Source: Glycocaulis abyssi (GTDB lineage Bacteria > Pseudomonadota > Alphaproteobacteria > Caulobacterales > Maricaulaceae). From it: 64,000 nucleotides of DNA. Position 1 is the first letter of the stretch. Each line of letters starts with the position of its first letter. Shown here piece after piece: positions 26,951-37,103 of this stretch. Below the pieces are notes generated by a model. It had not been told where the DNA came from, searched no databases, and saw only the letters and a program-made list of their open reading frames with translations. Location of the stretch: NCBI RefSeq assembly GCF_041429775.1, contig NZ_CP163421.1:496001-560000 (forward strand). The letters are read 5' to 3'. A program made the position numbers and the translations under genes.

Positions 26951-27640
26951 CGTCGTGGTGAGGCGATAGCCCGGCGCGTAGGTCAGCGTGACGGCGGTAA
27001 CGGCGGCATCGTCGGTACGCGTGATGCGCTCCACGCCAAAAACGGCGCTACCCCGCGCGCAGCCCAGCCGGGAGGCGAGGGCGGTATCGGCCTTGCGGGC
27101 CTGAAAGCTCAGCTCCCCGCCCGTAAACGGCACATTGCGCACCAGCCATTCATTGGCGCTGGAGGCGGCGAAGTCTGCGCGTTCCTTTGGCACCAGATCC
27201 GGGTTCAGCCAGCGGTCCTCCAGGCAGAAGGGCCGCTTGCCCGCGCTGTGCAGGGCAATGACGCGCCGCCAGCGCGTGCCGCGCGGCTGGTCCAGCGTGG
27301 CGGCTAGGTGATCGGGCAGGCGCTCTGTGCGGTCTTCCAGCAGCGTGTAGCCATAGCTGGCGCCAGACTGCTCCACCTCATGGCGGATAATGGCAATGTC
27401 AAAGACCGCGCGGCGCACCGGCGTTTCGGTGACCCGCGTGCCGCCCTTGCGCCGCCGGTCGAGATAGCCGGCCTCTGCCAGATCACGCAGCGCCCGGTTC
27501 ACCGTGGCGCGGGCGCAGCCCAGCTCCTGCGCTATCTCGGCCTCTTTGGGGATCAGCGCGCCCGGCGGCCATTCGCGCGTGCGGATGCGCCGCAAGGCTT
27601 CTGCCCGCACGCTTTGCCACGCATAGGCGCTGGCGCTCAC
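26942..27640 (-). CDS. hutC: Histidine utilisation repressor, GntR/HutC subfamily
   Basis: This 232-residue protein has an N-terminal winged helix (about residues 10-75: [51 protein letters not shown]) and a C-terminal UTRA ligand domain (about 95-230). In the family, urocanate binding releases the repressor from hut operators. It overlaps hutF by four bases on the same strand, so repressor and enzyme are made together, and the divergent hutIHGU operon starts beyond. The palindrome at 29028-29041 is the likely operator. Autoregulation follows from the layout. Confidence 0.93.
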   Translation of the reverse strand: MSASAYAWQSVRAEALRRIRTREWPPGALIPKEAEIAQELGCARATVNRALRDLAEAGYLDRRRKGGTRVTETPVRRAVFDIAIIRHEVEQSGASYGYTLLEDRTERLPDHLAATLDQPRGTRWRRVIALHSAGKRPFCLEDRWLNPDLVPKERADFAASSANEWLVRNVPFTGGELSFQARKADTALASRLGCARGSAVFGVERITRTDDAAVTAVTLTYAPGYRLTTTLG

Positions 27641-29004
27641 AGCCGCGCTCCCAGACGCCGGATCGTGGCGCGATAGCGCCCGGTAATCGCGTCATGGGCG
27701 ATATGACGGCCGCCCTGTACCTGATGACGGCCTGCGGCCCAGACATCGCTGACCATGTTGTCATCGCCCGCGAATACCCAGCTATCGATCGTGAGATCGC
27801 CGGAGCGCCCTTCCAGCGTGATATGGCCGGTATCGAGCGCCACGAGGTCGGCCAGCTTGCCCGCAGCGATCACGCCCGCTTCGCGCCCTGCCGCCTGCGC
27901 GCCGCCTCGTGCCACGCCTTCCAGCAGCACCCGCCCGGCGGACTTTTCGCGCGTGGCAAGCGCCGCCCGGCTGCGGTCGCGCAAGCGCTGGGAGTATTCA
28001 AGCTGGCGCAATTCCTCTGACAGGGAGATGCGCACATTGCTGTCGGACCCAACGCCGAACCGGCCACCAGCCTCCAGCCATGTTGTGCCGTTGAAAATGC
28101 CGTCGCCCAGATTGCCTTCAGTGATCGGGCACAGGCCCGCCACCGCGCCAGTGCGGGCCAGCGCGCGCGTCTCTTCATCTGTCATCTGCGTGCAGTGGAT
28201 GAGGCACCAGCGCGCGTCCACGTCTGCATTGGCCAGCAGCCATTCAGTGGGCCGTGCGCCGTAAGACGCCAGCACCTCCTCCACCTCGCCGGTCTGCTCG
28301 GCCAGATGCATGTGCAGCGGCGCACCCGGCGCAAGCGCTATACAGGCAGCCAGCCCTTCACGGCTGACCGCGCGCAGCGAATGCGCGGAAATGCCCAGCC
28401 TTGTGTCGGCGGGCAGAGGCTTTACAGCGTCGCTGGCTGAGTCAACAAGGCGCTCAAACCGGCTGACATCATTGCCGAAACGGATCTGGCCTGCGCCCAG
28501 CGGGCGGCCATCGCACCCGCCCTGCTGGTAAAGCACCGGCAGCAGGGTGAGGCCCACACCGGTCTGGCTGGCCGCTGCTGCGATGCGGTGGCTCATCTCG
28601 CCCAGATTGTCATAGGCCGCGCCATCGGGGCCGTGATGGAGATAGTGAAACTCCACATTGGTGGCGTAGCCGGCCTCCAGCATTTCCATCTGAACGAAGG
28701 CGGCAATCGCCTCCACATCATCAGGGGTGAGGGCATCGAGAAAGGCGTACATCGCCTTGCGCCACGTCCAGAAATTGTCCGACGGGTCGGCGCCCCGGCG
28801 TTCGGTCAGGCCCGCCATCGCCCGCTGGAAGGCGTGGGAGTGCAGGTTTGCGGGTGCGGGCAGCAGGATTCCGGTGCGGTAATCGCCACTCTGAGGGGTA
28901 GCGCCTGCCTCTATTGAGGTAATGCGGCCGCCGTCCAGTACCACGCGTACATCGCGCGCCCAGCCGGTTTCCAGAAGTGCTTCGCCCGCGTGAATGACGC
29001 CCAT
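27637..29004 (-). CDS. hutF: Formimidoylglutamate deiminase
   Basis: The protein has 455 residues from the ATG at 29004, which has GGAG five bases upstream; the in-frame ATG at 29025 lies next to the operator and was not chosen. It is an amidohydrolase-superfamily enzyme that converts N-formimidoylglutamate to N-formylglutamate and ammonia. Metal-binding motif [14 protein letters not shown] is at about residue 52; further ligands are in [16 protein letters not shown] (about 230) and [13 protein letters not shown] (about 265); [25 protein letters not shown] near 316 is typical of HutF. Together with HutG it defines the five-step pathway that avoids formamide. Confidence 0.95.
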   Translation of the reverse strand: MGVIHAGEALLETGWARDVRVVLDGGRITSIEAGATPQSGDYRTGILLPAPANLHSHAFQRAMAGLTERRGADPSDNFWTWRKAMYAFLDALTPDDVEAIAAFVQMEMLEAGYATNVEFHYLHHGPDGAAYDNLGEMSHRIAAAASQTGVGLTLLPVLYQQGGCDGRPLGAGQIRFGNDVSRFERLVDSASDAVKPLPADTRLGISAHSLRAVSREGLAACIALAPGAPLHMHLAEQTGEVEEVLASYGARPTEWLLANADVDARWCLIHCTQMTDEETRALARTGAVAGLCPITEGNLGDGIFNGTTWLEAGGRFGVGSDSNVRISLSEELRQLEYSQRLRDRSRAALATREKSAGRVLLEGVARGGAQAAGREAGVIAAGKLADLVALDTGHITLEGRSGDLTIDSWVFAGDDNMVSDVWAAGRHQVQGGRHIAHDAITGRYRATIRRLGARL

Positions 29005-29027
29005 GCCCGCTCCGTTGACTCGCATAA

Positions 29028-29041
29028 TAAGTCTATACTTA
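29028..29041. promoter_or_regulatory. Probable HutC operator between hutF and hutI
   Basis: TAAGTCTATACTTA is an almost perfect palindrome (half sites TAAGT/ACTTA) in an AT-rich patch exactly between the divergent hutF (29004) and hutI (29069) starts. Its shape, a short palindrome with TA-rich centre, fits operators of HutC-type GntR regulators. Binding by the hutC product from this locus would control both arms. No footprint data are implied. Confidence 0.6.
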
Positions 29042-29068
29042 ATGAGCCGGCTTGCAGGAGGAATCAAG

Positions 29069-30271
29069 GTGGAACACGCCCGCACCCATGTGCTGACCGG
29101 CGCCAGGCTCGCCGTCACGGCAGAGCCGGTAAGCGGTGCCGGTGCCATCGTCATTGAGGGCGAGCGGATTGCGTGGGCAGGGCCTGAGGGTGATTTGCCG
29201 GGCGCATACCAGAATGCTTCCACGCGTGATCTGGAGGGGCGTCTGGTGACGCCTGCGCTGATCGACTGCCACACCCATCTCGTTCATGGCGGCAACCGCA
29301 CGCGCGAGTTCGAGCTGCGCCTTGAGGGCGCGAGCTATGAGGAAATCGCGCGGGCAGGGGGCGGCATCGTCTCCACCGTTACGGCGACGCGCGGCGCTGG
29401 CGAAGCGCAACTTCTCGCCGAAGCCCTGCCGCGTCTTGATGCGCTGCTGGCAGAAGGGGTAGCGACGGTAGAGATCAAATCCGGCTATGGCCTCGATATC
29501 GAGACCGAGCTGGCCATGCTGCGGGTGGCGCGCGCACTGGAGCGTGAGCGACCCGTTACCATCCGCACCAGCTTCCTTGGCGCGCATGCCATCCCGGCGG
29601 AATACAAGGGCCGGGCGGATGCCTATCTCGATGAGGTGTGCCTGCCCGCCTTGCGTGCCGCGCACGCCGAGGGCCTAGCCGATGCGGTGGACGGGTTCTG
29701 CGAGAATATCGCCTTCAGCGCGGACCAGATCGAGCGTGTGTTCGCTGAAGCCAAGACGCTGGGCCTGCCCGTAAAGCTGCATGCCGAGCAGCTCTCCCAG
29801 CAGGGCGGCACACAGCTTGCCGCGCGCTATGGCGCGCTGTCGGCAGATCATCTCGAATACGCCGATGAGGACGATGCGAAGGCCATGGCGAAGGCCGGCA
29901 TGGTCGCCGTGCTGCTGCCCGGTGCCTTCTACTTCCTGCGCGAGACCAAGCTGCCGCCCATCGCCGCACTGCGCCAGCATGGCGTGCCCATGGCGCTGGC
30001 GACGGACTGCAATCCCGGCTCCTCGCCCCTGACGTCCCTGCTCCTGGCGATGAATATGGGCTGCACGCTCTTCCGCCTGACGCCGGACGAGGCACTGCGC
30101 GGTGTGACGCTGAATGCGGCGAAGGCGCTGGGTCTTGATGACCGGGGCCTCATCGCGCCCGGCAAGCGCGCCGACCTTGCCATCTGGGATGCTGAAATTC
30201 CTGCCGAACTCGCCGGGCGTATCGGCTTCAACCCGCTCCACCAACGCATTTTCGGAGGCCGCCCATGCTGA
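29069..30271 (+). CDS. hutI: Imidazolonepropionase
   Basis: The product has 400 residues from the GTG at 29069, which has a perfect AGGAGG seven bases upstream; the longer open frame to 28994 would run through the operator. It hydrolyses imidazolone-5-propionate to formimidoylglutamate. Seen: [23 protein letters not shown] with the metal HxH at about residue 69, [21 protein letters not shown] near 135, [15 protein letters not shown] near 168, [15 protein letters not shown] near 233 with a metal His, [20 protein letters not shown] near 308. First gene of hutI-H-G-U; overlaps hutH by seven bases. Confidence 0.96.
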   Translation: MEHARTHVLTGARLAVTAEPVSGAGAIVIEGERIAWAGPEGDLPGAYQNASTRDLEGRLVTPALIDCHTHLVHGGNRTREFELRLEGASYEEIARAGGGIVSTVTATRGAGEAQLLAEALPRLDALLAEGVATVEIKSGYGLDIETELAMLRVARALERERPVTIRTSFLGAHAIPAEYKGRADAYLDEVCLPALRAAHAEGLADAVDGFCENIAFSADQIERVFAEAKTLGLPVKLHAEQLSQQGGTQLAARYGALSADHLEYADEDDAKAMAKAGMVAVLLPGAFYFLRETKLPPIAALRQHGVPMALATDCNPGSSPLTSLLLAMNMGCTLFRLTPDEALRGVTLNAAKALGLDDRGLIAPGKRADLAIWDAEIPAELAGRIGFNPLHQRIFGGRPC

Positions 30272-31782
30272 CGCTCATTCCCGGCTCGGTCCGCCTCGCT
30301 GATCTCGAACGTATCTGGCGCGAGGGCCTGCCCGCCCGCCTCGATCCATCCGCCCGCGAGGGCGTGGAAGCCTCTGCTGCGCGTGTGGCGCAAGCGGCGC
30401 AAGGCGCGGAAGCGGTTTACGGCGTCAATACCGGCTTTGGAAAGCTCGCCCATGTGAAGATCGCTGCGGGCGATACGCGTACCCTCCAGCGCAATCTCAT
30501 CCTCTCCCATTGCTGCGGGGTGGGGGACGAGACAGAGCCTGCAACCGTGCGCCTGATGATGGCGCTGAAGCTCTTAAGCCTCGGGCGCGGCGCGTCCGGC
30601 GTGCGCTGGGCGCTGATCGCGCTCATCGAAGCCATGCTGGAAAAGGGCGTCACGCCCGTCATCCCCTTGCAGGGCTCGGTTGGCGCGTCGGGTGATCTCG
30701 CCCCGCTGGCCCACATGGCCGCCGTATTGATCGGGGAGGGCGAAGCGATCCATGCGGGCAAGCGCCTGCCCGGTGCGCAGGCACTCAGTGCAGCGGGCCT
30801 GACTCCAATAGTGCTGGAGGCCAAGGAGGGGCTTGCCCTCATCAACGGCACGCAATTCTCCACCGCCATGGCGCTCGCGGGTCTGTTTGATGCGTTGCGC
30901 CTGACCGCCAATGCCGTGCTCACTTCCTGCCTCTCCACTGATGCGGCGATGGGCTCCACCGCGCCCTTGCATCCGCAAATCCACGCCCTGCGGGGCCATC
31001 GCGGACAGATAGAGGTGGCCGAGCGCATGCGCGCGCTGATGGACGGCTCGCAGATACGCGACAGCCATCGCGAGGATGATACGCGCGTGCAGGACCCGTA
31101 CTGTATACGCTGCCAGCCGCAGGTGGCGGGCGCGGCGCTGGATCTCTTACGCCAGGCGGGCGCGACGCTGGAGATCGAAGCCAACGCCGTCACCGACAAT
31201 CCGCTGGTGCTGGATGATGCCATCGTTTCGGGTGGCAATTTTCACGCAGAGCCGGTGGCCTTCGCCGCCGACATGATCGCGCTGGCAATCGCCGAAGTCG
31301 GCGCGATTGCCCAGCGGCGCATCGCGCTTCTGGTTGATCCGAACCTCAATCACGATCTACCGCCCTTCCTCACCCCCGCACCGGGCCTGAATTCCGGTTA
31401 CATGATCGCGGAAGTGACCACCGCCGCCCTGATGAGCGAGAACAAGCATCTGGCCAATCCGTGTTCGACCGATTCAACGCCCACCTCCGCCAATCAGGAA
31501 GATCATGTGTCGATGGCGGCCCACGCCGCCGTGCGCCTGATGCGCATGAACGCGAACCTTGCCCGCATCCTTGCCGTCGAGGCGATGAGCGCGGCGCAGG
31601 GCATCGCCTTCCGTGCGCCCTTGCAGACCTCACCTAAGCTTCTCGCGGCGATTGAGGCGCTGCGCGCGGACGTGCCGGTGCTGGAAGCCGACCGCTATAT
31701 GGCGGGCGATATTGAGCGCGCCGCAGAGCTGGTGCGCTCCGGTGCGCTCATTCAGGCTGCCGGGCTGGAGATCGCTCCATGA
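30265..31782 (+). CDS. hutH: Histidine ammonia-lyase
   Basis: The protein has 505 residues, the normal length. It removes ammonia from histidine to make urocanate, the first step of the pathway. The MIO cofactor is formed from Ala-Ser-Gly in [15 protein letters not shown] at about residues 138-152. Other hallmarks are [15 protein letters not shown] near 52 with the catalytic Tyr, [14 protein letters not shown] near 74, [14 protein letters not shown] near 275, [12 protein letters not shown] near 305, and [16 protein letters not shown] near 408. The ATG overlaps the end of hutI, and the stop overlaps the hutG start (ATGA), showing translational coupling. Confidence 0.97.
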   Translation: MLTLIPGSVRLADLERIWREGLPARLDPSAREGVEASAARVAQAAQGAEAVYGVNTGFGKLAHVKIAAGDTRTLQRNLILSHCCGVGDETEPATVRLMMALKLLSLGRGASGVRWALIALIEAMLEKGVTPVIPLQGSVGASGDLAPLAHMAAVLIGEGEAIHAGKRLPGAQALSAAGLTPIVLEAKEGLALINGTQFSTAMALAGLFDALRLTANAVLTSCLSTDAAMGSTAPLHPQIHALRGHRGQIEVAERMRALMDGSQIRDSHREDDTRVQDPYCIRCQPQVAGAALDLLRQAGATLEIEANAVTDNPLVLDDAIVSGGNFHAEPVAFAADMIALAIAEVGAIAQRRIALLVDPNLNHDLPPFLTPAPGLNSGYMIAEVTTAALMSENKHLANPCSTDSTPTSANQEDHVSMAAHAAVRLMRMNANLARILAVEAMSAAQGIAFRAPLQTSPKLLAAIEALRADVPVLEADRYMAGDIERAAELVRSGALIQAAGLEIAP

Positions 31783-32579
31783 ACCCTGTCAGCGTCAAGG
31801 AGGGGATCAGCCCGGTCGTCATCGCCGTGCCGCATGCCGGCACCTGGCTACCCGAAGAGGTGCGTGCGCGGCTGAACGCGCGCGGGGCTACGCTCGCCGA
31901 TACGGACTGGCATGTGGACCGGCTCTATGACGGGCTGCTTCCCGGCGCGGCCATGGTGGTGGCGAACTTCCATCGCTATGTGGTCGACCCGAACCGGCCG
32001 CCCGACGGGGCGAGCCTCTATCCCGGCCAGAACACGACCGGGCTTGTCGCGACGACTGATTTCGATGGCGAGCCCATCTGGACCGAACCGCCCACAACGG
32101 ACGAGACCGCCGCGCGCGTGGCGGCCTTTCATGCGCCCTACCATGCGGCGGTTGCTGCGGCGCTGGAGGCGGCCAAAGCCCGCCATGGCGTGGCCATTCT
32201 CTATGATGCGCATTCCATCCGCTCGCGCATCCCATTTCTGTTCGATGGCACGCTGCCCGACCTCTGCATCGGCACGGCGGACGGGACTAGCTGTGATGAA
32301 TCTCTGTCTGAAGCAGTGATGAAAATTGCTGGCAGTTCAAAGCGCTACAGGCATGTTCTCAATGGCCGCTTCAAGGGCGGCTGGACGACACGCCATTATG
32401 GAAAGCCCGCGAGCGGCGTCCACGCGATCCAGATGGAGCTGGCCCAGTCGGCCTATCTGAAAACCGAGGCCGCGCCCTTTGCCTATGACGACGCGAAGGC
32501 CGCGAGCCTGCGCGCAATTCTCTCCGAAATCCTGCACCGGCTGGAAGAGCTGGCGCCCGATCTGAAGGTGACACCATGA
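31779..32579 (+). CDS. hutG: N-formylglutamate deformylase
   Basis: This 266-residue protein is the HutG-type N-formylglutamate amidohydrolase that yields glutamate and formate. Visible parts are [20 protein letters not shown] near residue 13, [17 protein letters not shown] near 41, [26 protein letters not shown] (split across the conserved loop) near 63, [20 protein letters not shown] near 145, and [24 protein letters not shown] near 193. Start and stop both overlap neighbours by four bases (ATGA). It takes the HutF product, completing the route. Confidence 0.95.
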   Translation: MNPVSVKEGISPVVIAVPHAGTWLPEEVRARLNARGATLADTDWHVDRLYDGLLPGAAMVVANFHRYVVDPNRPPDGASLYPGQNTTGLVATTDFDGEPIWTEPPTTDETAARVAAFHAPYHAAVAAALEAAKARHGVAILYDAHSIRSRIPFLFDGTLPDLCIGTADGTSCDESLSEAVMKIAGSSKRYRHVLNGRFKGGWTTRHYGKPASGVHAIQMELAQSAYLKTEAAPFAYDDAKAASLRAILSEILHRLEELAPDLKVTP

Positions 32580-34255
32580 GCCAGACACGGCGCAATGCGC
32601 GCGACATCTATCCGCCCACCGGCACGACGCTGAACGCGAAAAGCTGGATGACCGAAGCGCCGCTGCGCATGCTGATGAACAATCTCCACCCGGATGTGGC
32701 CGAGAACCCGCACGAGCTGGTCGTCTATGGCGGGATTGGCCGGGCCGCGCGCAACTGGGAAGCGTTCGACGGCATCGTCGCGGCGCTTAAAGACCTCAAT
32801 GAGGACGAGACCCTGCTGGTCCAGTCGGGCAAGCCTGTGGGCGTGTTCCGCACCCACGCCGATGCGCCGCGCGTGCTGATCGCCAATTCCAACCTGGTGC
32901 CGCACTGGGCCACCTGGGAGCATTTCAACGCGCTCGATAAGCAGGGCCTGATGATGTACGGCCAGATGACGGCTGGCTCGTGGATCTATATCGGCACGCA
33001 GGGCATCGTGCAGGGCACGTATGAGACCTTCGCCGAGGCTGGCCGCCAGCATTATGGCGGTGATCTCACCGGCAAATGGATACTCACCGCCGGTCTTGGC
33101 GGTATGGGCGGGGCGCAGCCGCTGGCCGCTGTCTTCGCCGGAGCTTCCTGCCTGGCCGTGGAATGCGACGAGACGCGCATCGATTTTCGCATACGCACCA
33201 GATACCTGGACGAAAAAGCGCATGACCTGGATGAGGCGCTGGAAAAGATCGCCCGCTGGACGGCAGCCGGAGAAGCCAAATCGGTCGGTCTGCTGGGCAA
33301 TGCGGCGGATATCTTCCCCGAACTTGTCCGCCGCATGGAGGCCGGTGAAATCCGGCCCGACATCGTCACCGACCAGACCAGCGCACACGATCCGCTGCAC
33401 GGCTATCTGCCGCAGGGCTGGAGCGTGGCCGACTGGCGCAGCAAGCAGGAAAGCGATCCCAAAGCGGTCGAGCGCGCGGCCCGCGCCAGCATGAAAACCC
33501 ATGTCGCGGCCATGGTCGCCTTCCATGAGGCAGGCGTGCCGACGCTCGATTACGGCAATAATATCCGCCAGGTCGCGCTGGAGGAGGGGCTGGAGAACGC
33601 CTTCGCTTTCCCCGGTTTCGTGCCTGCCTACATTCGCCCGCTCTTCTGCCGGGGTATCGGCCCGTTCCGCTGGTGCGCGTTGTCGGGCGATCCTGAAGAC
33701 ATCCGCAAGACCGATGCGAAGATGAAGGAGCTGTTCCCTCAGAACACACATCTTCACCGCTGGCTCGACATGGCCGCCGAACGTATCGCGTTTCAGGGCT
33801 TGCCCGCGCGCATCTGCTGGATTGGCCTCGGCGACCGTCACAAGGCGGGCCTTGCCTTTAACGAGATGGTACGCAATGGCGAGCTGAAAGCGCCGGTGGT
33901 GATCGGACGCGACCACCTGGATAGCGGCTCAGTCGCCTCGCCCAACCGCGAGACCGAGGCGATGAAGGACGGGTCCGATGCGGTCTCTGACTGGCCGCTG
34001 CTCAATGCGCTATTGAACACCGCGTCCGGGGCGACATGGGTGAGCCTGCATCATGGGGGCGGGGTCGGCATGGGCTTCTCCCAGCATTCGGGCATGGTGA
34101 TCTGCTGTGATGGCAGCGCGGACGCCGACCGGCGTCTGGAGCGCGTTTTGTGGAACGATCCCGCGACCGGCGTGATGCGCCACGCCGATGCGGGCTATGA
34201 CATCGCCGCCGACTGTGCGCGCGAGCATGGCCTCAACCTGCCCGGTATTCTTTAA
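32576..34255 (+). CDS. hutU: Urocanate hydratase
   Basis: The protein has 559 residues (usual 550-560). It adds water to urocanate to give imidazolone propionate with NAD acting as an electrophile. Seen: [20 protein letters not shown] at the N-terminus, [19 protein letters not shown] near 37, [11 protein letters not shown] near 82, the NAD-binding Gly-rich [16 protein letters not shown] near 165, the active-site Cys region [22 protein letters not shown] (split) near 343, and [17 protein letters not shown] near 491. Last gene of the hut operon. A hairpin lies about 50 bases after the stop. Confidence 0.97.
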   Translation: MSQTRRNARDIYPPTGTTLNAKSWMTEAPLRMLMNNLHPDVAENPHELVVYGGIGRAARNWEAFDGIVAALKDLNEDETLLVQSGKPVGVFRTHADAPRVLIANSNLVPHWATWEHFNALDKQGLMMYGQMTAGSWIYIGTQGIVQGTYETFAEAGRQHYGGDLTGKWILTAGLGGMGGAQPLAAVFAGASCLAVECDETRIDFRIRTRYLDEKAHDLDEALEKIARWTAAGEAKSVGLLGNAADIFPELVRRMEAGEIRPDIVTDQTSAHDPLHGYLPQGWSVADWRSKQESDPKAVERAARASMKTHVAAMVAFHEAGVPTLDYGNNIRQVALEEGLENAFAFPGFVPAYIRPLFCRGIGPFRWCALSGDPEDIRKTDAKMKELFPQNTHLHRWLDMAAERIAFQGLPARICWIGLGDRHKAGLAFNEMVRNGELKAPVVIGRDHLDSGSVASPNRETEAMKDGSDAVSDWPLLNALLNTASGATWVSLHHGGGVGMGFSQHSGMVICCDGSADADRRLERVLWNDPATGVMRHADAGYDIAADCAREHGLNLPGIL

Positions 34256-34307
34256 GCGCGAGTGATTGACAGCACGGTGGCGTCCCCGTAATGGCGAAGG
34301 CGATGCA

Positions 34308-34325
34308 GCAGCCCTTGCGGGCTGC
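34308..34325 (+). terminator. Hairpin after the hut operon, possible transcript end
   Basis: GCAGCCC-TTGC-GGGCTGC is a perfect 7-bp stem with a 4-base loop, about 50 bases after the hutU stop. There is no T-run behind it, so it is not a standard intrinsic terminator; it may protect the 3' end after Rho-dependent termination. Confidence 0.4.
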
Positions 34326-34394
34326 ATGCAGCGCCCGTCCGCCGCATGACCCCATGCGGGTAAATGAGCGGACCCTTCTGAAGAGCGATGGCAC

Positions 34395-35346
34395 ATGACC
34401 GCTATGCGGTTTTCTTCCGGTGATCCGATTGTGGACCGGCGCGCGGACTATGCAGACCAGCTTGGCGAGCGCGGTGATATCGAGGCTGCCATCGAATTGC
34501 TGGCGGGCGCGCTGGAGCTGGTACCAGCCTGGGCGGCCGGCTGGTTCCGAACTCGGTGAATTTGAGGAGGCGGCAGGACGGATTGAAGCGGCCATCGCTG
34601 CGTGGGAGCGCGCGCTTGAGATCGACCCGGCCGATCCGATGGGCGCCAGCCTGAAGCGCGATCTGGCGCGTGCCGAGCCGCTGGCGGAGTCCATGCCGCC
34701 TGCCTTTGTAGAGTCCCTGTTCGACCAGTATGCGCCGCGTTTTGAGGCCGCTCTGGTCGACGCCCTTCAGTATCGCGGGCCGCAAATCCTTCTGCAGCGT
34801 CTCATCGCCAATGGCTTCACGCGCGCCCGCAACGCGCTTGATCTGGGCTGCGGGACAGGCCTGATGGGCGAAGCCCTGCGTCCACATTGCACACGGCTGG
34901 AGGGGATCGACATTTCGGCGCGCATGCTGGCCGAGGCCGGTGCCAAGGGCGTCTACGACGCCTTGCACAAGCGCGACATTGCCCGTCTGGACCTGACGTG
35001 CGAGCGCTATAACCTCATCGTGGCCGCTGACGTGTTTGCCTATGTCGGGGCGCTCGAAGGCGTCATTGCCTGGTGCCGCGCCGCGCTCAATGAGGGCGGC
35101 ATGCTGGCCTTCACGGTCGAGGCCGGTGAGGGCGATGTGGTCTTGCGCGAAAGCCGCCGCTTTGCGCACGGGCGGGACTATCTCGCCGCGCTGCTGGAGC
35201 AGGCAGGCTTTGCCTTTACCGGAATATATCCTTGCGTGGTCCGGCAGGATCGCGGCGAGGATATCCGCTCCTTCTGCGTGGTGGCCGGGCTGTCGCCGCT
35301 GCGCCATGACCGGGAAGGCGATGGCGAAGCGCACGCAGCAGCCTGA
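34395..35346 (+). pseudogene. TPR-containing SAM-dependent methyltransferase, frameshifted
   Basis: The reading frame that begins at ATG 34395 codes for a TPR-like helix (RADYADQLGERGDIEAAIEL, then ALELVPAWAAGWFR) and then hits a stop at 34557-34559. A frame one base further on starts with LGEFEEAAGRIEAAIAAWER and runs to 35346. Removing one A near 34551 joins WFR to LGEFEEA and restores a continuous TPR. The second part has VDALQYRGPQILLQRL and the SAM site ALDLGCGTGLMGEAL, then LEGIDISARMLAEA, and NLIVAADVFAYVGALEGVI. This is the COG4976 type: TPR plus methyltransferase, about 315 residues in all. It may be a mutation or a sequencing indel. The stop abuts the convergent dodecin gene. Confidence 0.82.
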
Positions 35347-35553
35347 TCAGCTCTCGTCCAGCAGGAAGGTGACGGCCATGTTCACGCGGAATGCGGAGAT
35401 TTTGCCGTCATCCACACTCACATGCTTTTCCTTGATCCAGGCGCTCTTGATATTGCGCAGCGTCTTGGACGCGCGGGCGATTCCCTGAACCGCCGCGTCA
35501 TCAAAGCTCTTGGCCGATGTTGCAGAAATTTCGGTTACACGGGCGACACTCAT
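35347..35553 (-). CDS. Dodecin flavin-binding protein
   Basis: The product has 68 residues from the ATG at 35553, preceded by AGGAGACC. It matches dodecins, 12-subunit hollow spheres that store riboflavin or FMN. The family pattern is visible: VTEISATSAKSFDDAAVQGIARASKTLRNI (split here), with Trp-containing IKSAWIKEKHVSV near residue 38 whose Trp stacks on the flavin, and KISAFRVNMAVTFLLDE at the end. Length is exactly that of the family. The longer open frame upstream is not coding. It ends next to the end of the methyltransferase gene. Confidence 0.93.
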   Translation of the reverse strand: MSVARVTEISATSAKSFDDAAVQGIARASKTLRNIKSAWIKEKHVSVDDGKISAFRVNMAVTFLLDES

Positions 35554-35728
35554 AATGGTCTCCTCTTGCTTGCTTGCCTCCGGGCAACGCCATGGGTCCG
35601 GATGATGTTCCAAGACTGCGAAACCGGCTGACGCGCCAGCCCACCCCCTCTTGCACTTTCGGGCCGGGTCCTGTTCCTTGCCGCAACCCTTTCGCGCGAA
35701 CCCGCGCCGCCCTTCCGGGAGTATCAGC

Positions 35729-36427
35729 GTGACCCTTGTATTCGAACCCCGCCCGCCAGTGCTTGCGCCTGTTGCTGATGGCAAGCGCTTCCCCGTGCAG
35801 CGCCTGTTCTGTGTCGGGCGCAACTATGCCGACCATGCGCGCGAGATGGGCGCCGACCCGGATCGCGAGCCGCCCTTCTTCTTCACCGCCTGGGCCGAAA
35901 CGGTCGTGACCGGCGGCGGCACAATCGCCTACCCGCAAAAGACCAGCAATTATCACTATGAGGCCGAGCTGGTCGTCGCCATCGGCAAGGGCGGGCGCAA
36001 TATCCCCGCCGAAAGCGCGATGGAGCATGTCTATGGCTATGCCGCCGGGCTGGACATGACCCGGCGCGATTTCCAGGCCGATGCCAAGGCCCATGGCCGC
36101 CCGTGGGACACCGCGAAGAATGTGGAACAGTCCAAGCCGCTGGGTCTTATACGGACAGCCAGTGACGGCTTTGACCCTGCAAAGGGCCGTATCAGCCTCT
36201 CGGTGAACGGCGCGGTACGTCAGGACGCCGACCTGTCAGACATGATCTGGCCGGTTGCCGATGTGATCGCCTATCTCTCCGGCCTGTACCGGATCGAGCC
36301 GGGCGACCTTATCTATACCGGCACGCCTGCGGGCGTTGGCGCGGTGGTGCCGGGCGATGTGATAGAGGTGGCGATTGACGGGCTGGCGCCGCTGAACGTG
36401 ACGGTCGGCGAGCCTTCCGGCCACTAG
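35729..36427 (+). CDS. Fumarylacetoacetate hydrolase family protein (fumarylpyruvate hydrolase-like)
   Basis: The protein has 232 residues from the GTG at 35729, which has GGGAG seven bases upstream; there is no ATG near the start. FAH-family motifs: FCVGRNYADHAREMG at about residue 29, PPFFFTAWAETVV near 50, the metal ligands in YHYEAELVVAIGKGGRNI near 77 (ExE with Glu, Glu) and GLDMTRRDFQ near 108, and DLIYTGTPAGVGAVVPGDVIEV near 190. The short form fits fumarylpyruvate hydrolase of the gentisate route or related C-C hydrolases. The next gene is a maleylacetoacetate/maleylpyruvate isomerase-type GST, 17 bases later, so the two probably finish the breakdown of an aromatic ring (tyrosine or gentisate). 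Confidence 0.88.
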   Translation: MTLVFEPRPPVLAPVADGKRFPVQRLFCVGRNYADHAREMGADPDREPPFFFTAWAETVVTGGGTIAYPQKTSNYHYEAELVVAIGKGGRNIPAESAMEHVYGYAAGLDMTRRDFQADAKAHGRPWDTAKNVEQSKPLGLIRTASDGFDPAKGRISLSVNGAVRQDADLSDMIWPVADVIAYLSGLYRIEPGDLIYTGTPAGVGAVVPGDVIEVAIDGLAPLNVTVGEPSGH

Positions 36428-36444
36428 GAACATTGGAAAACCCC

Positions 36445-37077
36445 ATGATCTTGCACGGATATTTTCGCTCCTCCGCCGCCTGGCGCATTCGCATCGTGCT
36501 CGGCCTAAAGGGTGTCGAGGCAAGGCAGGTTTCCCACCATTTGCGCCTTGGCGAGCAGCGCTCTGAAAGCTATTTGAAGCTCAACCCGCAAGGGCTGGTG
36601 CCGGCGCTGGAGACCGATGACGGAATTGTTCTCACCCAGTCGCTGGCCATCATCGAATATCTGGATGCGATAAAGCCGCAGCCGCTCATGGTGCCGGCCG
36701 ATCCGGTGAGGGCGGCGCAGGTGCGCGCCTTTGCGCTGGCGATAGCGTGCGAGATTCACCCGCTTCAGAATTTGCGCATCCTGAAAAAGGTCTCGGCGCT
36801 GGCCGGTGATGACAATGCCGGTCCGAAATGGGCAGGCGAGGTGATCGCTGACGGGCTGGCGGCGCTGGAGGTCATGGCGGCACGGGAGCCGGGGCCGTTC
36901 TGCTTTGGCGATACGCCGACGCTGGCCGATGTGTGCCTGGTGCCGCAGCTGGGTAATGCGCGCCGCTTTGGTGTGAATGTTGATGCCTTTCCGCGCCTTC
37001 TGGCCGCCGAAGCGGCGTGTCTGGCGCTGGATGCGTTTGCCAGTGCAGCCCCGGACAAGCAGCCCGACGCCGAGTAG
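36445..37077 (+). CDS. maiA: Maleylacetoacetate (maleylpyruvate) isomerase, zeta-class GST
   Basis: The product has 210 residues from ATG 36445. The zeta-class signature RSSAAWRIRIVLGLKG lies at about residues 7-22, where SSxxWR is the glutathione active site. The thioredoxin-like domain continues to NPQGLVPALETDDG and QSLAIIEYLDAI; the C-terminal helical domain has EIHPLQNLRIL and FCFGDTPTLADVCLVPQ. It isomerises the cis double bond in maleylacetoacetate or maleylpyruvate using glutathione. It is cotranscribed with the FAH-family hydrolase that acts next. The exact substrate cannot be decided because the ring-cleaving dioxygenase is not in the window. Confidence 0.92.
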   Translation: MILHGYFRSSAAWRIRIVLGLKGVEARQVSHHLRLGEQRSESYLKLNPQGLVPALETDDGIVLTQSLAIIEYLDAIKPQPLMVPADPVRAAQVRAFALAIACEIHPLQNLRILKKVSALAGDDNAGPKWAGEVIADGLAALEVMAAREPGPFCFGDTPTLADVCLVPQLGNARRFGVNVDAFPRLLAAEAACLALDAFASAAPDKQPDAE

Positions 37078-37103
37078 GCGCTTGCCATGCCCGCCAGCAC
37101 GCC

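Noticed and set aside
32483-33916. Minus-strand frame of 477 residues opposite hutU
   Set aside because: Shadow frame of a well-supported hut gene.
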